Shown: positions 8,908-17,234 of the stretch, piece after piece
How positions within the stretch are numbered: position 1 is the stretch's first letter
Layout of the letters: the number at the start of each line of letters is the position of its first letter
Assembly (NCBI RefSeq): GCF_023634655.1
Contig: NZ_JAMKMS010000027.1
Location: 1-42,819 of the forward strand
Length of the DNA stretch: 42,819 bases
Direction: 5' to 3'
Source of the DNA: Vibrio methylphosphonaticus
GTDB lineage: Bacteria > Pseudomonadota > Gammaproteobacteria > Enterobacterales > Vibrionaceae
Notes under the pieces: generated by a model
Database searches by the model: none
What the model was told of the DNA's origin: nothing
What the model saw: only the letters and a program-made list of their open reading frames with translations
Program-made: the position numbers and the translations under genes

Positions 8908-8947
8908 ACACAGTCAATATCGCTTGGTACGCCGATACTGACTGTGT
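8908..8947 (-). terminator. Long hairpin after the alkaline phosphatase gene
   Basis: Arms of 15 bases (ACACAGTCAATATCG and CGATACTGACTGTGT) pair with one mismatch around a 10-base loop. It sits 43 bases past the phosphatase stop. The U tract is poor, so it may be an attenuating or RNA-stabilising stem rather than a full terminator. Confidence 0.55.
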
Positions 8948-8990
8948 AAGTTCTAATCTTTATATAAACAAGCTATTCACTGCCACGTGA

Positions 8991-11237
8991 TTAATTGGAA
9001 GAGAAAGCACCACGCATAATGCTGTGTACGGAAGTGTTATCAACCGAGCGACCATGAACAACTTCACTGTTTACACCCCATGCCATCATTGGAACTGGTA
9101 CATTAGTGTGGTTACCCCACAGCCAACTTACTTCTGGTACTTCGCCAGCGCCATTAGTTTTAAGCAGTTCTAGCCCGCCCGTTTCGTGATCAGCCGTGAC
9201 AATCACCATTGTATCGTCGCGAGTCTCTGCCCAGTCAATAGCACTTTTTACTGATTCATCGAACTTAATCGTCTCATGTATCATGCGCTCTTCATCATTA
9301 ATGTGACCAGCAAAATCGATTTGTGAGCCTTCAACCATTAAGAAGAAGCCATTTGGGTTTCGCGATAGGATATCAATTGCGACTTTCGTCATTTCTTCGA
9401 CATGCGGAATATCAAGGCTTTCGTAGCTCCAGCCTTGCTGCGCTTGATACTCGGTTGGTAATACGTAAGGAATTTCATTTTCACCAAAAATAGCAGCAAA
9501 TTTGATTGAAGCATTAGGGTCTTGCTCTGGAAGTGCTTCTACTGCTGTTAGCATTTCAGTGTTATTTTTTACTACGGTGTAGCCATTGTCTAAAGCCGCT
9601 CGGCTAATAACGTCAACATCCTTGACCTGTTTGCTACCACAAATCGCAAGATTTGGCTGGACATCACCAAACATGCTGTCAGAAAGTTGCTCGAAATCGT
9701 TACGATTTGGGCCATGGGCGACGAAAGCCGCTGGCGTTGCATGCACACAATGAGAAGTCGCCACGACACCAACAGATTTACCCATTTTTTGCGCGGTTTC
9801 GAGTATAGTTTCTAAGTCTGAACCATCACCTGGACGTGCTTGTGCAATTGTACCAGAGACCACTTTCACGCCAGTAGACATTGCTGTCGCAGCTGCCGCT
9901 GAGTCGGTATAATATTGCATACCAAGCCCAGCTAGTTTTTCATAACCGAGCGTATCAGCACTAGCAGTATGAATTTGGCCGACGTGAGACGCTGAATCCA
10001 TAAACAGTGCTTGACCATTGAACGCGCGAGTTACATCAAGCTGTGCGTAACCCATGCCATCGCCAATCATTAGAATCACGTTGTTTGTTGGCGCCATTTC
10101 AACTACATCAACATCGTGCTGATCGACTGATTCAGAATCAAGTCCTTTATTGGTGGTCAGTGTGACTTGATAACGGCCTTGTGAATCCGCCTTGGCGATT
10201 TGGCGAAACTGTTCATTGTCGTGTCTTGTGTCATCTTGTAGCTCAACACCGACAGAGCTTGAATCGGTTTCCCAGTCATAACTCACTGCATGCGTACTGC
10301 CGTCTGCGCCAAGGTTGATTGGCATATCAATAGCAGTAAGCTTATCGTAGCCTGAGTTAGCACGTACTTTCGAAATTGACACGGGCACGGCCAGTTGTCC
10401 ATCACCCAACGTTGAGATACCAAAGACGTAAGTACCTGCTACTACAGAAGAGTGTATTACGCCGCCAGGGTAGGTGGTGAGTGCCGAAGTACCTTCTTTT
10501 AGATCGATGAGCTGATTTTTTAGTGCACCATAAACCAGTTCATTGCCGTCGATCTCTTGTACTAAATTGAATTGGATATCTTGGTCTTGGTCGAAAGACA
10601 CCGTTACTTGATAGTTACCTGCACCAGCGTAATCAAACTGATAAGCATCAGGGGTATCCCAATTGTTAAAACTACCAGAAAGGTAGACAGGGCTAGTTAG
10701 TGCATCAACGTCAGAATCAGTGATATTTTCAATATATAGTGTTGGGTTGTTGATGCCTGAACTCGCGTCAAGGGAGAACTTGAAGGTTTGATCTTGGCCA
10801 TCAACATCAATGTCCATGTTTTGGTTTGCAAACTCACCGTATTTGCGCTGAAGCTCATACAAGACGTCAGTGGTGACCAAGCTATCTTGTTCTTGGGATA
10901 TCGCGAGGTCACGTTCTTCACTCCAGTCAGGGTCGGAAAGTTTAAAGGAATAGCTTCCAGACTCCATTTTAAACAGCGCTATATGCATACCATCGCCTTG
11001 ATAATGGAACTGTGCTTCAGGTGGAGCCGACCAACTGTTCATCGAGCCTTTAATGTAAAGCCGACAATCTTTAGTTGGCGCTTCAGCAATTTCAGCATCA
11101 GTACATCCAAAAGGACCAGAATCGATGCTTTCTGCAATTTCTCTTTCAACGTATTCAGTGTTAGTTTCGTTACAACCGGCAAGTACCGCCAGTGTCATTG
11201 CTGACAACATGAGTGGACTTTTGTGAAAGGATTTCAT
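8991..11237 (-). CDS. Alkaline phosphatase (PhoA superfamily) lipoprotein with N-terminal beta domains
   Basis: 748 residues. The lipoprotein signal ends in LAGC (Cys22). The C-terminal half is a two-metal alkaline phosphatase: NVILMIGDGMG near 387-393, the nucleophile Ser in TDSAAAATAM near 445, EGSQIDFAGH, and VTADHETGG with a late GNHTNVPVP. The N-terminal 370 residues contain two repeats with GSMNSWSAPPEAQF and GSFNNWDTPDAYQF, resembling starch-binding or glycogen-binding E-set folds, plus a third region of beta type. E. coli PhoA (about 470 residues) lacks these. The inferred role is release of phosphate from organic esters at the cell surface. I see no clear Pho box upstream. Confidence 0.9.
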   Translation of the reverse strand: MKSFHKSPLMLSAMTLAVLAGCNETNTEYVEREIAESIDSGPFGCTDAEIAEAPTKDCRLYIKGSMNSWSAPPEAQFHYQGDGMHIALFKMESGSYSFKLSDPDWSEERDLAISQEQDSLVTTDVLYELQRKYGEFANQNMDIDVDGQDQTFKFSLDASSGINNPTLYIENITDSDVDALTSPVYLSGSFNNWDTPDAYQFDYAGAGNYQVTVSFDQDQDIQFNLVQEIDGNELVYGALKNQLIDLKEGTSALTTYPGGVIHSSVVAGTYVFGISTLGDGQLAVPVSISKVRANSGYDKLTAIDMPINLGADGSTHAVSYDWETDSSSVGVELQDDTRHDNEQFRQIAKADSQGRYQVTLTTNKGLDSESVDQHDVDVVEMAPTNNVILMIGDGMGYAQLDVTRAFNGQALFMDSASHVGQIHTASADTLGYEKLAGLGMQYYTDSAAAATAMSTGVKVVSGTIAQARPGDGSDLETILETAQKMGKSVGVVATSHCVHATPAAFVAHGPNRNDFEQLSDSMFGDVQPNLAICGSKQVKDVDVISRAALDNGYTVVKNNTEMLTAVEALPEQDPNASIKFAAIFGENEIPYVLPTEYQAQQGWSYESLDIPHVEEMTKVAIDILSRNPNGFFLMVEGSQIDFAGHINDEERMIHETIKFDESVKSAIDWAETRDDTMVIVTADHETGGLELLKTNGAGEVPEVSWLWGNHTNVPVPMMAWGVNSEVVHGRSVDNTSVHSIMRGAFSSN

Positions 11238-11627
11238 TTTTCGCGTTTCCTAATTTATTTCGAGTGTGAAACAAATTAGTAGTGATATGTGAATGCGACG
11301 CTTCAGTTTTATTGCAAGTTCTTGAATCAAATATTAAAATATCAAAATACGCCTCAAGTTTTTCAACGTAGGCTGTTGACTGATTAATTAAACAGCTTCT
11401 TCTAAGCCTTAAAAATGACAAAAATCATACTTGATTTTATTTTTTGACGAGGGGTAGCCTGTAAGCCTCTCCTTCTCAATTTATCTATCTATTTATTTAT
11501 CTATAATAATTTCCCTCTCGATTAGAGGTTTTGCATACTCCTAATTCGTCATAAGCTAAATTAGCAAGAACAGTAACGCATAATGTCCCAACAAGATTTT
11601 AGTGTCGTAATAGGTGAGTATTTATGT
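11238..11627. other. 390-base gap upstream of the phosphatase gene
   Basis: AT-rich. It contains a TCTA/TTTA tract around 11480-11505 (tatctatctatttatttatct) and should hold the phosphatase promoter on the minus strand and the 3' end of the maiA transcript. No gene or RNA recognised. Confidence 0.4.
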
Positions 11628-12302
11628 TTACATCGGTGCATTCGCATCCGCTTGATTCTCTGGCATCGCATCGACAAAGGCGGACAACCGGTTACACGCT
11701 TCAACTATCGAATTAATCAACGGGTAAGGCGACATATCAACGCTAAAACGCAGAGCATTGTAGACTTGTGGCACTAAGCAAATATCTACGATAGAAGGCG
11801 AATCTGTGAGGCTATACACCGAGTCTCCGTGTACTTTTCTGTGCTTTGCCAATTTTTCTTCTAGCGCCGTAAATCCTTGGCTCATCCAGTGATGAATCCA
11901 GCCTGTTTTCGCTTCATGATCACACAACAGTTCCCGCTCCAAATACTGCATGACACGTAGGTTATTTAGCGGGTGAATGTCGATGGCAATATCCTGAGCC
12001 ATTGCCAACGCCTGATAGCGCAATGGGGTTTGGTCTGGGATCAATAAAATGTCTGGGTAGTTTTCATCGAGGTACTGCAAAATAGTCAACGATTGATTAA
12101 GCTGAACGTCACCATCCACCAGCACAGGCACTAATCCACTGGCGTTGATCTTACGATATTGTGGATCATGCTGCTCGCCGCCATTGCGTACCAAATGCAC
12201 TGATTTGGACTCAAAGCTGAGCTGCTTAAGGTTCAGTCCAATACGTACCCGATAGGCCGCAGACGAGCGCCAATAGCCATAAAGTGTCATTCCCTCATTC
12301 AT
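11628..12302 (-). CDS. maiA: Maleylacetoacetate isomerase (zeta-class GST)
   Basis: About 224 residues of glutathione transferase fold. The zeta-class active-site motif is visible as YGYWRSSAAYRVRIGLNLK near the N-terminus, with the glutathione-binding LVPVLVDGD and LNQSLTILQYLDE. It isomerises maleylacetoacetate to fumarylacetoacetate, the step between HmgA and FahA. Start is uncertain: ATG 12302 (MNEGMTLYG) is used, but ATG 12290 fits the usual family N-terminus and ATG 12338 is also possible; none has a strong ribosome site. It is the last gene of the hpd-hmgA-fahA-maiA operon, 71 bases after fahA. Confidence 0.93.
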   Translation of the reverse strand: MNEGMTLYGYWRSSAAYRVRIGLNLKQLSFESKSVHLVRNGGEQHDPQYRKINASGLVPVLVDGDVQLNQSLTILQYLDENYPDILLIPDQTPLRYQALAMAQDIAIDIHPLNNLRVMQYLERELLCDHEAKTGWIHHWMSQGFTALEEKLAKHRKVHGDSVYSLTDSPSIVDICLVPQVYNALRFSVDMSPYPLINSIVEACNRLSAFVDAMPENQADANAPM

Positions 12303-12373
12303 AGTACATTCTCGTTCATAAGTGCCCTCATCCATCATACAATCTCGCTTGAACTGCCTATCTATACTATGGA

Positions 12374-13411
12374 TTATAACGTTCGATATTGGCTAACTTT
12401 TTGCTCAATCGCACCAAAAATGGAGTCACCCGCGGCATCAAACATCTCAAGCTTGATGGAATCGCCAAACGCCATAAATTGAGTCGACGGTTTACCATCT
12501 CGAATCGTCTCTATCATTCTTACTTCAGCAATGCATGAATAGCCCACCCCTCCCTCGGCAATTGAGGTGCCATGGTCAGTGCCTTGTTTATTCGATACCG
12601 TACCCGAACCTATGATTGCTCCCGCCGACAATGGGCGAGTCTTCGTAGCATGCACCACGAGATCGGCAAAGTTGAACGTCATATCGACGCCCGCATTCGG
12701 GCAGCCAAAAGGCTGGTCGTTGTACGTCGATATCAGCGGTAAATGTACCTTGTTACCCTTCCAGTGTTCACCAAGTTCATCAGGCGTCACCGCAACCGGA
12801 GAGAACGCTGAAGACGGCTTAGATTGAAAAAAGCCAAAGCCCTTAGCCAGCTCAGCCGGAATCAAGCCACGTAACGACACATCGTTCACCAACATCAATA
12901 AGCGAATCGACGCTTGTACCTGCATGGCATTCGCGCCCATTGGCACATCACCCGTGACTATCGCAACCTCGCCCTCGAAATCAATCCCCCATTCATCACT
13001 GGAAAACTCGATGTTGTCACAAGGGCCGATAAACGCATCAGAGCCGCCTTGATACATTAATGGATCAACCCAGAAGCTTTCTGGCATTTCCGCACCACGC
13101 GCTTTACGCACCAGTTCAACATGGTTTACATACGCGCTGCCGTCTGCCCATTGATAAGCGCGCGGCAGAGGCGATTCACAATGCTGAGGTGCAAATCCTT
13201 CACTACCCGTCACATGCCCTTTGTTTAACGAGGCGTATAACGCTTCTAACTGAGAAACCACACGGTCCCAGTTATCCAACGCCACCTGCATGGTGGGCGC
13301 AAGATGCATGGCATGGAAGATTTCTGTGGCCGCCACGCACTGTTTGAGATCTTTACTGACGACCATCAACAAGCCATCACGAGTGCCATTTTTCTTGGTT
13401 GCTAATTTCAT
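12374..13411 (-). CDS. fahA: Fumarylacetoacetate hydrolase (FAH family)
   Basis: 345 residues. FAH-fold motifs include DFEGEVAIVTGDVP (metal ligands), LRGLIPAELAKGFGFFQSKPSSAFSPVAVTPDELG and IIGSGTVSNKQGTDHGTSIAEGG. It hydrolyses fumarylacetoacetate to fumarate and acetoacetate, the end of tyrosine degradation; the acetoacetate can go to the AacS encoded 5 kb away. ATG 13411 has AAGGGACAAGG upstream. The gene begins 9 bases after hmgA. The family also includes other acylpyruvate hydrolases, but the operon decides the role. Confidence 0.93.
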   Translation of the reverse strand: MKLATKKNGTRDGLLMVVSKDLKQCVAATEIFHAMHLAPTMQVALDNWDRVVSQLEALYASLNKGHVTGSEGFAPQHCESPLPRAYQWADGSAYVNHVELVRKARGAEMPESFWVDPLMYQGGSDAFIGPCDNIEFSSDEWGIDFEGEVAIVTGDVPMGANAMQVQASIRLLMLVNDVSLRGLIPAELAKGFGFFQSKPSSAFSPVAVTPDELGEHWKGNKVHLPLISTYNDQPFGCPNAGVDMTFNFADLVVHATKTRPLSAGAIIGSGTVSNKQGTDHGTSIAEGGVGYSCIAEVRMIETIRDGKPSTQFMAFGDSIKLEMFDAAGDSIFGAIEQKVSQYRTL

Positions 13412-13420
13412 CCTTGTCCC

Positions 13421-14581
13421 TTACTTCTTATCGTCAGCCGTTTCTTGCGAACCCGCGTCTTGCCAACTGTAGACATATTCTTTGTTCTCAACACTATCGA
13501 GTTCGTCAGAGAACTGCAGCGCATGACGAGTATCGATCATCACCGCCACTTCATCGGTGAACTTTTTCTTGTGCGCTTGCCCCGCCTGAAAGGCTTTTGG
13601 GTGAGGCCCATGCGTGAAGCCCGCCGGATGGAAGGTCACCATGCCCGCTTCAATGTTGTCGCGGCTAAAGAAATCACCAGCGTGATAGAACAGCACTTCA
13701 TCGTAATCATCGTTGTTGTGGTAGAACGGCACTTTCAATGCACCGGGATCGCTCTCAATCGGGCGTGGCACAAAGGTGCACACGACAAAGCCTGCACCAA
13801 CAAACGTGGTGTGCGCAGAGGGTGGCAGGTGATAGCGATGTGACATCAGGGGTCGGATATCGCGCCAATTCACTTTCACCACGGCTAAGTCGCCATGCCA
13901 GCCAATCGCGTCCAATGGATTGAACGGATAAGTAATGACACTGACTTTATCGTGGCGCTTCACCTGAACCTGAGTTTGAGTTTCTGAGTACTGAGCGCGG
14001 AATTGATCATTAATAGCAGGAATCTCAAGAACCGCAGGATCAAACACCGCGTGATTACCCACCATGCCTTTTTCTGGCAAGGAGTAAGCCGCGTCTGTGT
14101 TTTCAATCATCAAAATGAACATCGGCTCACTAGGCTCTAAGCGCCAGTTGGTCGAGCGCGGGATCATCACGTAATCCCCTTCACTCACTTCTAAATGACC
14201 ATAATCACTGTAGAGATCGGCGCTGCCTTGGTGAATGAACAGCAGCTCATCACCGTCAGAGTTACGCACCAAGAAATCCATCTTATCATCCATGCGCCAT
14301 ACACGGATTTTGCAGTCCGCGTTGTGCAAAAGATGAGGCACCGCCCAAGGGGTTATCTGGCTGGCTTTTTCCACCAGCGTAAAATCAAAAGCGCGAGGAC
14401 GCAAATCGCCCTCCCACTCCGACCAACCTGTTGGGGCGTGTTGGTGATGAAAGTGAGCGGCAGGTCCAAAGAAACCACTTCGGCCCGCTTCCCTTTCATA
14501 GATTGCCTCTTCGGGGAAGTCGGCATGCGCTTGTTTCGAGCACACCCCCTCCCGATGAGGAAACGAGATCCATTTATGCAT
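13421..14581 (-). CDS. hmgA: Homogentisate 1,2-dioxygenase
   Basis: 386 residues of the cupin-type ring-cleavage family. Conserved text includes HHQHAPTGW, SDYGHLEVSEGDYVMIPRSTNWRLE, FYHNNDDYDEVLFYHAGDFFSR and TFHPAGFTHGPHP, which together carry the iron-binding His/Glu residues. It opens homogentisate to maleylacetoacetate with O2. The start overlaps the 3' end of hpd by 8 bases. It is somewhat shorter than the about 430-residue human-type enzyme, as in many bacterial homologues. Loss of this gene in vibrios is known to cause pyomelanin pigmentation, so this intact copy predicts a non-pigmented phenotype. Confidence 0.95.
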   Translation of the reverse strand: MHKWISFPHREGVCSKQAHADFPEEAIYEREAGRSGFFGPAAHFHHQHAPTGWSEWEGDLRPRAFDFTLVEKASQITPWAVPHLLHNADCKIRVWRMDDKMDFLVRNSDGDELLFIHQGSADLYSDYGHLEVSEGDYVMIPRSTNWRLEPSEPMFILMIENTDAAYSLPEKGMVGNHAVFDPAVLEIPAINDQFRAQYSETQTQVQVKRHDKVSVITYPFNPLDAIGWHGDLAVVKVNWRDIRPLMSHRYHLPPSAHTTFVGAGFVVCTFVPRPIESDPGALKVPFYHNNDDYDEVLFYHAGDFFSRDNIEAGMVTFHPAGFTHGPHPKAFQAGQAHKKKFTDEVAVMIDTRHALQFSDELDSVENKEYVYSWQDAGSQETADDKK

Positions 14582-15647
14582 CGTCTAATACTCCTCGACG
14601 AATCTGGTCCTCTTCAATCGATTCAAACAACGCCTTGAAGTTACCTTCGCCAAAGCCTTCGTTGCCTTTACGCTGAATGATTTCAAAGAACACAGGTCCA
14701 ATTACCGTTTGCGTGAAAATTTGCAGAAGGATGCCGTCTTTAGTCGGCGCACCATCAATCAAAACACGCAGCTCGCGAAGCTTATTGGTGTCTTCCCCAT
14801 GACCTTTTACACGTTGATCCACTTTCTCGTAATAGGTATCGGGGGTTGGCATAAAGTCCATGCCGCGATCACGCAGAGTTTTCACCGTTTTGTAAATGTC
14901 ATCGGTGGCGAGCGCGATATGTTGGATGCCTTCGCCGTTGTATTCGCGAATGAACTCTTCAATTTGTGATTTGTCGTCGGAAGACTCATTGATTGGGATG
15001 CGTATCTTGCCACATGGTGAGGTCATGGCGCGGCTGACAAGGCCTGTGAGTTTGCCTTCAATGTCGAAGTAGCGAATCTCACGGAAGTTACCGATGCGCT
15101 CATAAAATCCAGACCACACGTCCATGTTGCCTTGCTTCACGTTATGCGTGAGGTGGTCGATTTCATACAAGCCAACATTGGCTTCGGCCATGCGCTCTTG
15201 TGCATCGTCATAGAATCGAAAATCGACGTCATAGATGCTCTGTTTGCCGTAGCGATCGACAAAATAAAGCAGGCTTTCACCGATGCCGTAAATGGCAGGA
15301 ATACTCAGTTCCATTGGCCCTATTTCTGTTTTGTACTCTTCACCACCACCTTTAAAGGCTTGCTCCATTGCTGCCGTTGCTTCATTGACACGAAACGCCA
15401 TACCACAAACCGATGGCCCATGTACCTTAGCGAACGCTTCCGCTTGGCTGTGTGGTTGCTCATTAACGATAAAGTTGATGTCACCTTGTCGATACAGCCA
15501 AGCCTCTTTTGAGCGGTGCTTGGCGATCTCAGCAAAACCAAGTGACACAAACAGCGCTTTAAGTTGCTCAATTCCCTTGTGGTCAACGGCCGTGTATTCA
15601 ACAAACTCGAATCCATCCGTGCCAAGCGGGTTGTATGACTCCACCAT
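14574..15647 (-). CDS. hpd: 4-hydroxyphenylpyruvate dioxygenase
   Basis: 357 residues with the two-lobed VOC fold. Iron ligands are visible as His in YEIDHLTHNV (near 165), His in EGIQHIALATDDI (near 245) and Glu in FFEIIQRKGNEGFGEGNFKALFESIE (near 325). It converts 4-hydroxyphenylpyruvate to homogentisate. It is the first gene of the tyrosine operon; ATG 15647 follows AAGGAGAAAG. The 400-base upstream region holds two TyrR-like boxes, which fits induction by aromatic amino acids. Confidence 0.97.
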   Translation of the reverse strand: MVESYNPLGTDGFEFVEYTAVDHKGIEQLKALFVSLGFAEIAKHRSKEAWLYRQGDINFIVNEQPHSQAEAFAKVHGPSVCGMAFRVNEATAAMEQAFKGGGEEYKTEIGPMELSIPAIYGIGESLLYFVDRYGKQSIYDVDFRFYDDAQERMAEANVGLYEIDHLTHNVKQGNMDVWSGFYERIGNFREIRYFDIEGKLTGLVSRAMTSPCGKIRIPINESSDDKSQIEEFIREYNGEGIQHIALATDDIYKTVKTLRDRGMDFMPTPDTYYEKVDQRVKGHGEDTNKLRELRVLIDGAPTKDGILLQIFTQTVIGPVFFEIIQRKGNEGFGEGNFKALFESIEEDQIRRGVLDDA

Positions 15648-15802
15648 GAACTTTCTCCTTGTACCTGTCGGTTTTTATTACGTGCTCTCTATAACGCGAT
15701 TGAGCGCTGTGTGTTTTTTGTCCTTAATTGAATTTGGCCCACAAGCCGACAGATTGAAATGGAGGGAAGAAAATGGGTAATCTCGATGAAACCCCTTCAA
15801 AT

Positions 15803-15820
15803 TGTAAAATAATTGTTACA
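15803..15820. promoter_or_regulatory. Strong TyrR-type box upstream of hpd
   Basis: TGTAAAATAATTGTTACA differs from TGTAAA-N6-TTTACA at one base and keeps the invariant G and C. It centres about 165 bases upstream of the hpd start codon. Its twin is the box between phhA and aacS. Confidence 0.6.
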
Positions 15821-15898
15821 GACTGATGATCAAAACAACTAAGTGAGGGTAAACAAGGGATTGAAAGCTGGTGTTTCTGATTTACAAACAAAGAATAA

Positions 15899-15916
15899 TG
15901 TTAGTAATTTGTTACA
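15899..15916. promoter_or_regulatory. Weak TyrR-type box upstream of hpd
   Basis: TGTTAGTAATTTGTTACA keeps the G and C at the right distance but matches the left half poorly. Its spacing from the strong box is 96 bases, about nine helical turns, so it may be a cooperative second site. Alone it would not be convincing. Confidence 0.35.
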
Positions 15917-16053
15917 CTGACAGACTTACTCACTGAGGGAGGAATTAAGTGGTGTCACTCGATCTCTTTCTATGTGCATTCCCCGGTTCGTGTAAACTGT
16001 GGAGTACTGGGGTTCATGAAACTACTTCTTTTTGATAAGAAACCGAGTTAACC

Positions 16054-16155
16054 ATGTCTGAGCTCAATTTATTCAAGTACTTTGAAACCTTTGAAGAGTT
16101 CGGGCGTGACAATTTGGATTGGTTGCGTAAGTTTGTAGCTTCCATTGCATTTTAA
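16054..16155 (+). CDS. Possible 33-residue small protein
   Basis: ATG 16054 to TAA 16155 gives an amphipathic, Phe-rich product (MSELNLFKYFETFEEF..., ending VASIAF) with biased coding-like composition. The ribosome site is weak. It lies in a 690-base gap between the hpd promoter and the exonuclease-fold gene. Upstream, 15980-16017 contains CCCCGG...CTGGGG, which may be part of a transcribed leader. Function unknown; it may also be a truncated 5' end. Confidence 0.35.
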   Translation: MSELNLFKYFETFEEFGRDNLDWLRKFVASIAF

Positions 16156-16339
16156 TCTTATTACGCTTTATTAAAGGGATTAGTCCTACCAATCGCTGTA
16201 CATAGGTTTTTCACTTCACTTTGTCATATTTCAAAGTATTGAGCCAGTTCGAACTCTATAAATTCGACACAAGAATAACTCCCTTAACTGACTCAACTTT
16301 CTCATTTCAAGATCACAAACAGCGATGAGTTAATAAAAA

Positions 16340-17146
16340 TTAAGCAAGTTCTACTTCCACCAACGCCCCAAAGTGATCCGATACAACCGGATAGAAATCG
16401 CTATTAAATATCACTTGATGCTGCTTTACCGCCACCGATTGGTTACTAAGAACCAAATCAATCCTTAACGCCTGGCTATTTTGTTCCCAACCATCGATAT
16501 TTTTAATTACGGTGATTCCTGCATCTTTTTTTTCTGCCATTTCATAACAATCAATTAGACCGCGCTGCAATAAATAATCATAACCTTCATTGCGTATTTG
16601 GCTTGGGTTGTTGAAATCGCCTAATAGAAAACTCAACCCTGTCGGTAATGTTGCCATGATTCGGTTGAACTGATCCTCAAATGGGCTCTCTGAGTCATTC
16701 CACCAGCCGCAATGACAATTATAAAAATCGAGTTCACCTTGTTGAGAAGCGACTTTAATACGCACTGATCGCCTATGTTTCCAAAAGCTCACATCATAGT
16801 TATCATTTAAGTCAATGACCTCATGTTCCAGAATGGGCAGTCGAGTCAAAAATGAGAGCCCCTCTTGATATACTTCATAACTTTGGTGAACGAAATCCCA
16901 CGTAAGTTGGTAGTGATAACCATATTCTATGAGTTTTTGCTGTAATAAATAACCATAGTTATTAGCTAACACAGTGTGATTAGTTAATATATTGGCATCA
17001 ACGACCGGGCTATCTTGATGTTGATTAACTTCTTGTAATGCAATCACATCGCACCCTTGTTCGATAATGGCTTGCGCTACTATATCCAACTTATCGAGCT
17101 GTTTGTCTTCTTGCCAACTGTGGGTATTTAGCGTCATTAACTTCAT
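16340..17146 (-). CDS. Endonuclease/exonuclease/phosphatase family protein
   Basis: 268 residues with the full EEP-fold set: TLNTHSW (Asn), VIALQEVNQ (Glu), NCHCGWW with His, LGDFNNP (Asp, Asn) and VSDHFGALVEV (Asp-His). Members cleave phosphodiester or phosphomonoester bonds in DNA, sphingolipids, sugar or inositol phosphates; no signal peptide is visible, so the enzyme is cytosolic. It is the last gene of the alpha-glucoside cluster, 88 bases after the PTS gene and beyond a terminator-like hairpin, so it may be only partly co-transcribed. A role in handling a phosphorylated sugar is an inference from position. Confidence 0.85.
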   Translation of the reverse strand: MKLMTLNTHSWQEDKQLDKLDIVAQAIIEQGCDVIALQEVNQHQDSPVVDANILTNHTVLANNYGYLLQQKLIEYGYHYQLTWDFVHQSYEVYQEGLSFLTRLPILEHEVIDLNDNYDVSFWKHRRSVRIKVASQQGELDFYNCHCGWWNDSESPFEDQFNRIMATLPTGLSFLLGDFNNPSQIRNEGYDYLLQRGLIDCYEMAEKKDAGITVIKNIDGWEQNSQALRIDLVLSNQSVAVKQHQVIFNSDFYPVVSDHFGALVEVELA

Positions 17147-17177
17147 TTATTATTCGCTCATTTAATGTACTGAGATA

Positions 17178-17203
17178 AAACGCAGCTTTAAGGCTGCGTT
17201 TCT
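17178..17203 (-). terminator. Hairpin after the PTS gene
   Basis: The 9-bp perfect stem AAACGCAGC / GCTGCGTTT with a 6-base loop is followed on the minus strand by TTATCTC. It would end most PTS transcripts and let some read into the downstream enzyme gene. Confidence 0.65.
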
Positions 17204-17234
17204 CGAGATTATTCGATCTAAGACAGAGAGCGAA

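Noticed and set aside
11583..11777. 64-codon plus-strand frame
   Set aside because: It is the antisense shadow of the maiA 3' end.
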